Positions 19,221-30,293 of a stretch of 64,000 nt of DNA are shown here, piece by piece (position 1 is the first letter of the stretch; each line of letters starts with the position of its first letter). Origin of the DNA: Oikopleura dioica (lineage: Eukaryota > Chordata > Appendicularia > Copelata > Oikopleuridae). Where the stretch lies: positions 5,332,001 to 5,396,000 of the forward strand of contig OU015569.1 of the NCBI GenBank assembly GCA_907165135.1, read 5' to 3'. The notes below the pieces were generated by a model. It was not told the DNA's origin. It did no database searches and saw only the letters and a program-made list of their open reading frames with translations. The position numbers and the translations under genes were made by a program.

Positions 19221-22200
19221 ATGAAAGATGCTGTTTTGGCACTTGGTGCAAGAGCAATGTTTTTGGGTAAGTAAGGTATTTTTATCCTTATTCTGAACTC
19301 TTAGTGAAGCCCACGGTCTACTTGCTGTCTGGAAGTGTCAGCATCGTTACAAAACTTCATTCATGTTCATTCTCCTTGTCCCGGTGATGACTCTTTTCTT
19401 CGAAGCTCTTTTCACGATTGCCATTCGCGGGGGCCGAGAATATAAATTCATCTCTCCTTGTATTGCGCTTTATCTTGGCTCTGTCGTCCCAGCTATTTGG
19501 TTCCTGGAGATAAAATCGTACTTTGATAGGCAGGAGCGGCATGTCTGCCAGGATACGAGAGCTTGGCTCAGGAACCTTCCAATGAATGCATCGTCCAGCG
19601 CTGGCTGTGAATTTCGCTTTACCAGTTTTGTGCGACATGACTTCGCGGTAGAAACAACTCTCACAGAGGTCAATGATACTTTTACAAAAGTAATAGACAC
19701 TTATAACGTGAAAACTAATGGCTCGTTTTCCAATCGTGAGAGAGAAGATGCGGAGGAAGATCTCAGGAAGCATTTGAATAAACTAGTCGACTCGAGCTGC
19801 GATGAATCTATGGAAGGTGGTTTGAGTATAACAGATGATAGTACAGGAGAAACAGTTTGGAACATTGCGGCGGTCGAAGAGGGGAAATATACAAAATGTA
19901 TGGGGAATGAAACATACAACGATGCGGGTAAATAGACTTGGTTTCAAATTCGAGAGATCGCTTAGTAAGGAACAACTATTTTTCAGCGCTGAAATCCACA
20001 TTTCAATGGCAACGGCTCGTTCTGGAACGAGCCTGTGATCTTCAGTTTGACTGTGAAAAGAACCAGAACTCCAGCTGTTTCGATGAGAACGAAGAAATAA
20101 AAAGGAAAACAGAAGAAGAGAATAACAAAACAGAGACACAGCAAAACAGTTTACTTGACGCCGATCAAGCAGACGACTCACAGGCGAACATTATATCCGA
20201 TATCATTGATGAATGGGTACTTTTGTATATAAATTAAGCATCAAATATTCATTCCTAATTTAAGATCAAGAAAAACATACCAATCTTCAACTCGGATGAC
20301 GACTGGATTAACATTCTTCATCAATTGATTTTGTTCATCATTATCGTCGGTCGTTGGATGTTGCCTAAAGCACAGGGTGTCACTCGTGATCAGCTGTCGC
20401 AAGTTCTACTTATCTTCATTGGCGTCGGTGCGGATATTCTTGAATTTGTGACTGAGACAATCAAGGTTCGGAACTTGATGAAATGAGTTATTTATTCTCA
20501 AAGACTTAATTTTGCTTAGGAAATGGAAGTGCGCTGCTCATTTAGTGTCATTCTTATTATGCTTGGGCTTTGGACATGGTCCTTGGTACCAGTGTTGGAA
20601 AACCCGCAACATTTCCCGCGGGCGCGGGCGGGCGCGGGGGCCGATTTCAAAATTTTCCGCGGGTGCGGGCGGGCGCGGGGGCGAATTCCAAAATTTCCTG
20701 CGGGTCCGGGCGGGCGCGGGGGCCAACTCAAAAATTACGTGCGGATCCGGGCGGGCGCGGGCGGGGGCCCCGCAGATTTTCGCGCCCGCGGGCGCCCGGG
20801 GGGTGAAGGGCGCCCGTAACCCTCGCGTCCGCAAGCCCCGCGGGCTCAGAAATCGGAAAATAAAAAATTTTTGATAAAAACCATAATAGAGCTATAAACT
20901 AAGATAATTATAATTTTTCAAACGATGGGTGTGGGTGGGGTTGGGGACAAAACTGAGATTGATCAACTTAGAGTTCCCAGCCATTGTCAAGCCCCTTAAA
21001 TTCAAAAATCATGGAACAGGGCTGAGACGGCCCGAAGGGCCGTCAAGCCCTTAAATTCAAAATCATGGAACAGGGCTGAGACGGCCCGAAGGGCCGTCAA
21101 GCCCTTAAATTCAAAAATCATGGAACAGGGCTGAGACGGCCCGAAGGGCCGTCAAGCCCTTAAATTCAAAATCATGGAACAGGGCTGAGACGGCCCGAAG
21201 GGCCGTCAAGCCCCTTAAATTCAAAAATCATGGAACAGGGCTGAGACGGCCCGAAGGGCCGTCAAGCCCCTTAAATTCAAAAATCATGGAACAGGGCTGA
21301 GACGGCCCGAAGGGCCGTCAAGCCCCTTAAATTCAAAAATCATGGAACAGGGCTGAGACGGCCCGAAGGGCCGTCAAGCCCCTTAAATTCAAAAATCATG
21401 GAACAGGGCTGAGACGGCCCGAAGGGCCGTCAAGCCCCTTAAATTCAAAAATCATGGAACAGGGCTGAGACGGCCCGAAGGGCCGTCAAGCCCCTTAAAT
21501 TCAAAAATCATGGAACAGGGCTGAGACGGCCCGAAGGGCCGTCAAGCCCTTAAATTCAAAATCATGGAACAGGGCTGAGACGGCCCGAAGGGCCGTCAAG
21601 CCCCTTAAATTCAAAAATCATGGAACAGGGCTGAGACGGCCCGAAGGGCCGTCAAGCCCTTAAATTCAAAAATCATGGAACAGGGCTGAGACGGCCCGAA
21701 GGGCCGTCAAGCCCTTAAATTCAAAATCATGGAACAGGGCTGAGACGGCCCGAAGGGCCGTCAAGCCCTTAAATTCAAAAATCATGGAACAGGGCTGAGA
21801 CGGCCCGAAGGGCCGTCAAGCCCCTTAAATTCAAAAATCATGGAACAGGGCTGAGACGGCCCGAAGGGCCGTCAAGCCCTTAAATTCAAAATCATGGAAC
21901 AGGGCTGAGACGGCCCGAAGGGCCGTCAAGCCCCTAAATTCAAAAATCATGGAACAGGGCTGAGACGGCCCGAAGGGCCGTCAAGCCCCTTAAATTCAAA
22001 ATCATGGAACAGGGCTGAGACGGCCCGAAGGGCCGTCAAGCCCTTAAATTCAAAAATCATGGAACAGGGCTGAGACGGCCCGAAGGGCCGTCAAGCCCCT
22101 TAAATTCAAATATCATGGAACAGGGCTGAGACGGCCCGAAGGGCCGTCAAGCCCTTAAATTCAAAAATCATGGAACAGGGCTGAGACGGCCCGAAGGGCC

Positions 22201-23540
22201 GTCAAGCCCTTAAATTCAAAAATCATGGAACAGGGCTGAGACGGACCCCCCCGTCAACAATTTTCGAAAAATCAATTTTCGGAATTTTAAAATTTTGACC
22301 CCGGAAAAGGATTCTACAGGTCGGAAAACTATTTTGAGGCTTCATTTTGTGGGGGTCTATCTCGACCATTTTCAGAATTTGGTCGGTGTAAGGAATTGGT
22401 CGGTGTAAGGATTTGGTCGGTGTAAGGATATGGTCGGTGTAAGGAAATACCTTCAAAAAACAAGGAGGGAGAAAAAGGGGGGAATCGGCCAGTTGGGCCG
22501 TCAAGCTCAATTAAAATTCAAGGCGAGGAAAGGGAATTATAACAACGCCCGGGGGCCCCGGGCGGCTAAAAAAAATTTGTACGGGCGCGGGCGGGCGCGG
22601 GGGCCAAATCAGAAATTTTTTGCGGTCGCGGGCGGGCGCGGGGCCAGATCCGAAATTTTTGCGGGTACGGGGGCGCGGGCGCCCGCAGCCCCCGCCCGCC
22701 GCCCCCGCGGGGTTCGCGGGCGGGTTTTTTCCAACACTGCTTGGTACAGTTTATTCTTGTCGTTGCAGGAACCTCTAAGACGAAGACAAAAGTGTCAGAG
22801 ATTTACGGCTCAGAGAGTGGAAGTCCTGTTATGGTACGTTTCCAATGAAAAAGTAAGGACAAACAGCAATTTAAGATTATTGAAGAAGAAGTAGAAATGA
22901 CTGCATGGGAAGCTTTTGGGCAAATCCTGAAGTTTGGAGTATTCTTACCACCGTAGTTCTTCAGGTTATTCTGTTCTTAGGAAAAATTAAGAATTTAATA
23001 TTTTATAAGGATGGCCCTTTTTGGGCGATGAGAATGTACATCATCATTGGAAGAAATGTTGTTCACCCGACAATCTTGTTTTTCACCATTAAAAATGGAC
23101 TCGTGTTAATGTTAGAGACTTACAGATTAGCTATAATCGCTACTACTAAAGACGACGATAATGGGGACGACGAAGAATTGCAAGAAGAAGATTTCTTAGA
23201 AGATGATGATTTGCCTATTCAGAAACCTCGGAAAAAATCAAAGAAAGAGGAAGTACTTTGGAGATAATTTTCTTGGTTAAATTTTATCTAGGTAAATGCA
23301 GATAAAGAAGAAGAAGTTTCTCCTCCAAAGAAAAAGAAGAATAAAAAGAAAAAGACCCCCTTAGAAGATAATGACCCGCCAACCGAGAAACCAAAGAAAA
23401 AATCAAAGAAATCAGAAGTTTGTTGGAAACAATTATTCTAGTTTACTTTTTTCAAGGTAAATACCGTTGACGAACAAGTCTCGACTCCGAAGAAAAAGAA
23501 GAGTAAGAAGAAAAAGTCTCAGATCAGTAATCTTGAATAA
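19221..23540 (+). CDS. TMEM26: TMEM26 family membrane protein, interrupted by a hAT-like element
   Basis: Multi-pass membrane protein of the TMEM26 family; molecular function unknown. The start at 19221 (MKDAVLALGARAMFL) joins to AHGLLAVWKCQHRYKTS, matching the human start and VGVWRV segment. Next come GGREYKFISPCIALYLGSVV (human GRGYKWFSPAIFLYLISIV), a long lumenal loop with N-glycosylation sites, LPKAQGVTRDQLSQVLL plus GADILEFVTETIK, then GLWTWSLV. There the reading frame is broken by a 2.15-kb element and resumes with QFILVV at 22748. DGPFWAMRM follows an intron at 22966-23010. The tail is Lys-rich (KKKKSKKKK) and repetitive across three short exons. The junction around 22830-22905 is unresolved. 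Without splicing of the insert the protein would be truncated. Confidence 0.85.
20590..22739. mobile_element. hAT-like non-autonomous element carrying a minisatellite
   Basis: A 2,150-bp insertion with terminal inverted repeats CAGTGTTGGAAAA...CCGC and a perfect 8-bp target duplication CTTGGTAC (20582-20589 and 22740-22747), both typical of hAT elements. Subterminal regions are extremely GC-rich with repeated GCGGGCGCGGGGGCC blocks alternating with AAATTTTC-type AT tracts at both ends. The centre is filled by about 22 tandem copies of a 54-56 bp unit. No transposase reading frame. It sits inside a TMEM26 exon. Confidence 0.9.
20984..22243. repeat. 54-56 bp minisatellite with a hairpin in every unit
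   Basis: Roughly 22-23 tandem units read TTAAATTCAAAAATCATGG, then AACAGGGCTGAGACGGCCC, then GAAGGGCCGTCAAGCCCC. Each contains the perfect hairpin GACGGCCC-GAA-GGGCCGTC. Units are nearly identical; differences are almost only in the lengths of the CCC/CCCC and AAAA/AAAAA runs, which suggests recent amplification by slippage or unequal exchange. The last unit breaks down at about 22243. Confidence 0.97.
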
Positions 23541-23802
23541 AAATGAACTCGACATTTCATTCCTTGCTAAACATCTGCTCTTTGCTGATCAATAAATTTG
23601 AATGAAAATTAAAAGTCCAATTAAAAACTTATCCGCCCAGAATCAGTGCTTTCGTGGGAGGGTGTTGTGTTCTTTATTCCTGTATCCAGGAAGTTGTAAA
23701 GCTTGTCAAATAGCTGGCAAAGGAAAATGAAGACAATCCGTGCACAAATCCTATTCAAACAGATTTTTTACCAGAAAGAATCAGACTAATGCTGTCATTG
23801 TC

Positions 23803-25827
23803 ATGAGAGTCTGGATTTTCTTTATCTCACTGGTGATTGCCCAGAGAAACGCAACCCTTGAATTTCAGCTGGCCAACTTGAGGAAAGGGTTACTTTTTAT
23901 AAGTTTGCTTTATCGCCGAATTAAAACGTTTTGCGACCCTTTAAGAGTGTCGCAAATTTTGCTGGCGAGCTGAAGATTTATATTGGCCGAAATTGTGAAA
24001 CAAATGTTCAGTCAGGAAGAACTTGTGATTACCTTTATCAAGGAAATGTTACGTATCCTCAAAATGTCGGGTTAACAATCAATCGAGGTCATTTTTACCA
24101 GCTTCCAGATCTTGTTGAGGATGACGACTTGATCATCTTTACTTACCGTGACTCTGACGAAGCTATTTTTCGTGGAATAAGGAAAGAGTGCGACAGATAT
24201 GGTTCTTTCTACTGTGATGCCGGCGGATATGTATTTTCAAAGCAGTTACAGTGAAAACTCAAGTTGCGCCTTCGAAAATTCGCCCGTTTTTTACCGTTAG
24301 TAGGAAAATTTTTGGTATCCTCGGTCTACTAAAGTTCACACTCTCTGGTTGACTTCTCCTCCAAACCGGAATTCTTGAGCAAACTGATATCATCGAGCTC
24401 TTCAATACAAAGTCCGGATTCACTCAGTCTCCCGTGAGTGCTGATAAAGTAGGAAATTTTTGATTACGTTTTAATAAATTCTGTAAGTATTTAGTCTTTG
24501 ACTACGATGCAAGAAACTATGTTTGTGCATCTTGGTATCCAAGAGGCACTCGTTGTGTTTGGGACGTTACATTCGACCTTGGCGCGAAAACAATGAGTTA
24601 CTCGGCTTCTCTGATCTCTGGGAAGGATGGTTCGACGACTTCTGTAAGTTTCGATGGAAGACATAAAGACGCAAAAACTATTCTAGGGTGGAGTATCGGG
24701 AGGCTCTAAAATCAGTCTGAAAACTAGTGAAACCGATGCAGAGACTTACCGAGGCGCCAAACTGAATTTCTACCATGCCTTCAATTGTGATTCTGACTCT
24801 TGTGAGTACGTCAAGGCTGGTGAAATCCAACCAACTGCCAGAAATACAACATACGAGTTGATAATTTCAAAAACTTTTGCGGGGCCGGAAATCGTAAAAA
24901 CTGCTAGTGCAGTTTTCTTCAGCTCATCGAGACGAGTCGAATGATGGGTCTAACTCATGATAACTCTAATGATTTACCGGTTTACCGGCCGGTTACCGGA
25001 AAATACGTTGTCACCGGCCGTTTTTGTTCTAGAAGTGATAAACAGATGATTGACCCCGAAAAATGTTCCTTATAGTCAGTTCTACTGCAGGCTAAAAGAT
25101 GAGAGTCGTATCATTACTCCGAAGAGAGTTATCACTAGAATACTATTTCTGGCGCAAATGGGACTAGAAATCAGGAACGTGCAGCGACAACGGAATTTAT
25201 GCAAAATTTACTGTTTTTAGTGATAACTCTCTTCGGAGTAATGATACGACTCTCATCTTTTAGCCTGCAGTAGAACTAACTATAAGGAACATTTTTCGGG
25301 GTCAATCATCTGTTTATCACTTCTAGAACAAAAACGGCCGGTGACAACGTATTTTCCGGTAACCGGCCGGTAAACCGGTAAATCATTAGAGTTATCAGGA
25401 GTTAGACCCATCATTCGACTTGTCTCGATGAGCTGAAGAAAACTGCACTAGCAGTTTTTACGATTTCCGGCCCCACAAAAGTTTTTTGAAATCATCAGTT
25501 GGAATTTCCAGCGATGAATTTTGCTTCTGATCGATTAATCATGGATACAAGACATGGAACCCTGATGCGAATCAGTGATTTGAAATTTTCAGCCGGTGGA
25601 ACTGTTTATGACCTCCTTGATTTCAACAAAGCCGAGGGAGGTTCTAAACTTGGTTCTTTTACAGTCGATATATCAGTAATAACAGTAGATCCCCTTGCGT
25701 CAATTACAGTAAGTTTATATTTTTCCCATTAAAGGTTATCTGAATTTTAGACTGTTTCTACGATCTTGTATTCGATATAAACGCGAAAACTGTATACACA
25801 GAAAAACCTTTGATTGAAGGGATTTAA
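23803..25827 (+). CDS. Predicted secreted protein with repeated domain, disrupted by a foldback
   Basis: The start at 23803 gives a clear signal peptide (MRVWIFFISLVIAQ). Exons encode Cys-containing extracellular sequence: IYIGRNCETNV and RTCDYLYQGNV, later YVCASWYPRGTRCVWDVTFD (about 24500-24580) and FNCDSDSCEYV. A related segment, CFYDLVFDINAKTVYTEKP, occurs near 25750-25810 and resembles CVWDVTFDLGAKTMSYSAS, so the protein may hold two copies of one unknown domain. Between the copies lies a foldback of two ~290-base arms whose outer ends overlap coding sequence, so the gene may be broken or the foldback spliced out. Exon borders between 24250 and 24480 are unresolved. I do not recognise the family. 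Confidence 0.55.
24823..25507. repeat. Long foldback (arms ~290 bp, ~80 bp loop)
   Basis: The left arm, about 24823-25137, is the near-perfect reverse complement of the right arm, about 25217-25507, around an AT-rich spacer at 25138-25216. Differences are few point changes and a roughly 20-base indel near the outer left end. The arms contain repeated ACCGGTTTACCGGCCGG motifs. The outer ends resemble the neighbouring exon (GAAATCCAACCAACTG against GGAAATTCCAACTG), so it could be an inverted duplication that includes exon sequence rather than a classic transposon. Confidence 0.85.
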
Positions 25828-25902
25828 CTTTGAAATAAACGAGAAAATTTCTCTAGAATACAGTAATTTGGCAGTATAAATACCTGTTTTTAAGTTCTTT
25901 TG

Positions 25903-26095
25903 TTGGCACCCGGGTGGCCCGTTGGTTAGCGCCCAACGCTGCGGCTCGTGAACGTACGAGATCGTATCACGCTTGAAGCAATGTCTTCTCGGGGAAACCC
26001 GACTTCTCCCTGGGCGAGCGCCCTCTAAAAAACTCGCTCGGGTAGCCTCGTGTGGAGTTTCTCAGGGAAACCCCTGAGTTTTTCGTCTTTCACAA
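25903..26095 (+). repeat. SINE-like repeat with tRNA-like head and hairpin tail
   Basis: The head resembles a decayed tRNA 5' half with an A-box-like GTGGCCCGTTGGTTAGCG. It is followed by several GC hairpins and ends in a stem CTCAGGGAAACCCCTGAG followed by TTTTT, which would terminate RNA polymerase III. No good B box, so tRNA origin is inferred. A related GGCCCGTTG head recurs at 26471. Confidence 0.45.
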
Positions 26096-26470
26096 TGTAT
26101 GGTCACATTAACAACATGTTTTTTCGTGAGCAAATAAGCAATTACTAATAAACTGTCATTTAACTCATATACCATGATTCTCATTTCTGACTGACTAAAT
26201 TTAATTTCTATTGTTCTCCGCTAATTAGCCAATCAGAGTCCGATTACTGAAAGGACCCCCGTCACTCAGCAATTTATGTCACAACGCAACGCGTTCGCCC
26301 TATGTTTTTAACATTGAAAATGTGACATAATTTGACTGACTGGAAATTCCGTCAGTCAGGAATGATAATCGCGGTAGCATAAATTATAAGATAAAAATAT
26401 TTTTCATCGCGACTGGCGCGAAGCCTCGCCCGAGCACAAAACAAGCGTTTTCTCGCCCGACACACGGTCA

Positions 26471-26552
26471 TGGATGGCCCGTTGTGCACTTCCCAAGTTC
26501 CCAACGTAACAAATCTCAAAGCCGCGAGTTCGAATCTTCAGGCTCCCAGCGT
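26471..26552 (+). repeat. tRNA-like repeat fragment (possible SINE head)
   Basis: GGATGGCCCGTTGTGC resembles an A box and GAGTTCGAATCTTC is a near-consensus B box about 50 bases later, the arrangement of a Pol III internal promoter. The sequence does not fold as a proper tRNA cloverleaf by eye, so a tRNA-derived SINE is more likely than a functional tRNA. Confidence 0.4.
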
Positions 26553-27652
26553 TTATCGCAGTCGCGTTGAACGATGATTGTTGAATGATCGAATCTCGGA
26601 CAGGAAGCGCGTCACGGACGCCATTCTACTCCGATCTGAAACGCTATGATCTGATACTGACTATGATCTGATATTAAATATGCGGATAAAAAGAATCGTA
26701 TTCGCAAAAATAAAAACTCGCCTTTGCGGCTAGTTCTCCTCAATGGGAGTTTTTTCATAGATTTTTCCTTCCCGCCGACTTGATCTAAGATTGCGAATTC
26801 AGCGAAAACCGACCGAATTCGTTAAAAATAGAATTACAAGAACGTAGATTATCGCGCGATTTCAGAAAGGGACTCTTCCTTGATTTCATGAGCGCAGTGC
26901 GGGCCGACAAGACTTTTGTTTTTCTCGTTGTGTTAGAATGTCGAAATCGACATAATCCCGCAGACTTCGAAGGTCAGTTTGAGTTCGATAAGAGGCTGCA
27001 GGAGACCCTGATAGCCGTTCGAGGTAGATAATTCTTCTTTGTGTCCCGATAATTGATTCAATTCGAAGAGCAGAAACGCATCATGCTCATTGAGGCTCCT
27101 TTTCAATATACGGTCGGAATACGGTCTTTGAACTCTAAGTTGAATAAAACTCCGCGCTGCGCTTCATCTTATAATTCGCCTACAACACTAAATAGAACGG
27201 CTGGAAATTTCACTATTTCAAGTTGAAATTTTCAACAGATTCTAATTTACTGAGACGAATGAAGAGCCTATCAGGAGAAGAGGAGAAGCGTACTCAACGA
27301 AATATGCCTATATCAAGCACGTATAATGGAACAGTCCGAATTAAATTACGTTCCAAATTATTACTATACCTTCTTCTTTTTCATCTACAAAGCTACATCT
27401 CCTAAAGAAGATACAGAAGAATTTATCTTATTGATTGCAGAAGACACTCTTTCGTATTTTATTTTAGACTTTTTACATGAAAACCAATTGCTGTGTTAGT
27501 CAGAACTTCGTGTGTCGGCTAACTTGTGGCGTTGGTAACACTGTCATTGGCCATTCTGTCATGTCAACGTCCTCCCTACTAGAATTTCGTCAACTAGCGG
27601 TTTTCGAGTTTTTACCTTGGAGTTGAGGGCTCTGATATTGATTCTTGCTTTT

Positions 27653-29193
27653 CTAATATGTTTGCCATTGAGGAAGCAAGAGCCTTTCGATGTCCGTGGT
27701 TGCTTGGTTCTGCAGATTTCGTTCGGCAAAGAGTCTTCTTAGTTGTAGCGATGGATTTTCTAGGTTTTCATTAGAAAAAATATCCCGCAAAACATTCACA
27801 CAGAGAAAAGCACTCTTAAAAAAATCACTCAAAAACATACTCGAGTACTAGCGGAGGAGGAGCATTTTTAATTCTAAAAAGTTTAAATTTAAGTTCAGCT
27901 CTTTAGCTCTTACTGTTTTTCCAGTGGAGGCTTATTGGATTGACTTGATAGGCATTGTTCTAACTCGTTGATTCGTTCCTGCTTGTTCTGTATTTCCAGA
28001 GTGTAGGGGAGAGCGATACTCATCTGGTACTCTTCAGATTTTATGTGTTCGATTTCTCGCCTTAACGTTATATTTTCAGTCAGCATTTGATCTAATCAAT
28101 TATCATACTTAGCGTCAGCTAGCTCATTTTCTAATCGTTTTCGGTCTGTTTCGAATGATTCTATTTCTTCTACAAGATTTCGATTGTCTGTTCTGTAAAA
28201 ATCCACCTATAAGGACAATTCACAATAGGATGGAGTTTAAAAACTGACCTCCTCTCTCTTTCTGCTAAGCTTGAGCTGTAATCCTTCGTTCTTCTCCTGA
28301 TAAGAGTCTTTGTCCTTCTTGACTGACATGATATTCTGACGTAAAGATTCGGCTCGTTCTTCTGCTGATTTAAGTTTTCTCCGAAGTTTCTCATTTTCAG
28401 TACGCGTTTTTTCTTGCTCTCGAGAGGAATTACGAATGACACTGAAGATTTCTGTTACCGTATCTTACAATCCGAGTTGCTGTATTCTAAGTCTGGATTC
28501 CAATCCAGAGCTTCGAACTGTTTGAGTCAGCTGGATTGAAAGTTTGCAAACTCAATAGACGTATGTCAGGTAGCCAGAAAATCACTTGGCCTGACGTTCG
28601 AATATTTTCCAAATACATACCGACGTGCGTAGCCAACTTGCTCTTCCAAGCATCTTTGATCTAGCTGAAGCTCTATCACCGCGTTTCGCAAAATACAATT
28701 TTGTTCTCTTTCACTTTCGAGGTCTTTCTTTTTTATGTTCAAATACAATGAAGTTGTTTTTTGGATAACTTGAATTCAAACTAGATATCCGACTCCAATA
28801 TCACCAAGATTGATATTACAATATAGACTGATATTATATATGCCGATAATCGGCTTACTTAATTTTTTTGTAAAATATATTTTTGCTTGAACAAGTTCTA
28901 AACTTTCCAGTAACTCCTCAATTAAGTTTTCAAAAGAATAATTTTCTTTGTCATTGTCACTCGTCTGTAATGAAGTCAATTTCGAATAGTTTTTTTGTAT
29001 TCTTTAAACTTAACTTGAAACTAGACTTTTGCCCTGACTTTTGCGCGACTTCTGCGACTACTATTTGTTCTTTAATTTTATGTTGCCAGTGACTCTCGAG
29101 TTTCAGGCACTTCTGGCACTCTTCTTGTACCGCGATTGGCAGTCCTGACTGACTGATTTTTGAAAGATGCACATTGACGTTACAATTCTCCAT
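27653..29193 (-). CDS. Coiled-coil protein, function unknown
   Basis: The start at 29193 (MENCNVNVHLSKISQSGLP) leads through a Cys/His-containing helical exon (ECQKCLKLESHWQHKI), then short exons such as KKDLESEREQNCILRNAVI with LQLDQRCLEEQV, a Glu/Lys-rich coil (KDSYQEKNEGLQLKLSRK), and a last exon NLENPSLQLRRLFAERNLQ ending at 27653. All segments have strong heptad character and are separated by introns of 45-150 bases. No domain I can name. It is less GC-rich than neighbours and next to a repeat tract; exon borders are uncertain but codon-like structure on one strand over 1.5 kb supports a real gene. Confidence 0.55.
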
Positions 29194-30293
29194 GCTAAAA
29201 ACATAGGAGATTTGTAACGTAGATTGCGTAGGCGTCACTGGTTTGACTGAACTCTCAAAGAAGAGACACTAGAGTCAAATTTTAATTGGTTGATTAGCTA
29301 TTTCACTCGAAAATCAGAATCAGTCAGTCAGAAATGCCAATCGCGGTAGTTTGTTCTCTGCGTTTTCCATGTCTGGCGTGCTCTTTCCGGAATGAAAAGA
29401 GTTTGATTAACGGATTGTTGTTACAGGATTATGAGTAATAATTAAATTACAAAAGGCGCCACTAGACTAAAACTAACGTTCTGGACCAATATTTATTTAA
29501 TTAGCTCAAGTGGCGCAGTACTCATGGTCATATCTCTTCCATTATTGCCCTTCTATCGCCCCTTTACTTAAAAATCACTGAATTTCCTTTAAAATTTGCC
29601 CTGCAAATAAATCATAATTAAGTCATAAATCCCTGTCTTTAAAACTGCCCCTGAAAAAAACTCTAGTGTCTTGAAACAGTACATAATCTGATTGAGTCCA
29701 AGTGCGTCTGTTGAAAAATGGTTTTCCATACTCAACAGATATTTGTTTTTTTTCTTAGGCGCTTTTATTCTTCTCAGTATACGTTTGCGCAAAAGGTTTG
29801 GCAATTGAACTTGACAAGAAGTTCTATAACATTATATTTAATTGGTCGTTTAGTTGGTACATGTGTTTTTCAGGCCAAGAAGATCAGGCACACATAAGAC
29901 AAGTTTTTGGAAATTAGCTTCGTCGAGTTGTTCTTCTCTAGCCAAAGCACGGTTTCTTTTGGTGAGACAAGAGCAAATGGCGAAAAAGGGGGAATCTGAA
30001 TCAGGAAATGATCCGGTAACGAAGAGAAAGGTGAATGATCCTAGAATGTCTGCCAGAAGGTAGATTCTTGAGGTGAATGCGAAATGAATTATAACTTAAA
30101 AAATAACGACTATTCGGACCCGATTATCTGATAGGCCCTGCAATCTCGGTTTGTGATCACATAGCTCGGGCTCAACTTTAAGGGAGTGAGGGTCGCAAAC
30201 TGAAAGAATATGTTTGTAGAATGGAAATAGAATAAGGGTTTAAGACGGCGATGGTTTGTTTAGAATTTTTTAATTTAAGAATTGTTTTCGTAT
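29194..30293. other. Intergenic region upstream of the coiled-coil gene and downstream of MED13
   Basis: About 1.1 kb. Contains the repeated CAGTCAGTCAGAAATGCC motif near 29325 and two short open frames (minus 29589-29804, plus about 29978-30063) without recognisable features. The part next to 30290 should be the MED13 3' UTR. Confidence 0.4.

Larger units (their letters stand above)
25828..27652. other. Repeat-rich intergenic tract
   Basis: No convincing gene. Besides the two tRNA-like repeats it holds an inverted pair ATTTATGTCACA / TGTGACATAATTT at 26272-26330, a GTCAGTCAGGAATGATAATCG sequence near 26350 that recurs in similar form near 29325, and an ACTCGCCTTTGCGG...TTTTTT stretch near 26705 resembling a second SINE tail. 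Composition is patchy, as expected from layered small insertions. Confidence 0.5.

Noticed and set aside
20512-20874. Long overlapping GC-rich open reading frames on both strands (Arg/Ala/Gly-rich)
   Set aside because: They arise from GC-rich subterminal repeats of the transposon, where stop codons are rare; every frame is open and compositionally biased.
20984-22243. CRISPR-like array
   Set aside because: The units are contiguous tandem repeats with no unique spacers, and the sequence is eukaryotic; it is a minisatellite.
26480-26560. Functional tRNA gene
   Set aside because: It has A- and B-box-like motifs but I cannot pair an acceptor stem or anticodon arm; treated as a SINE-like fragment.
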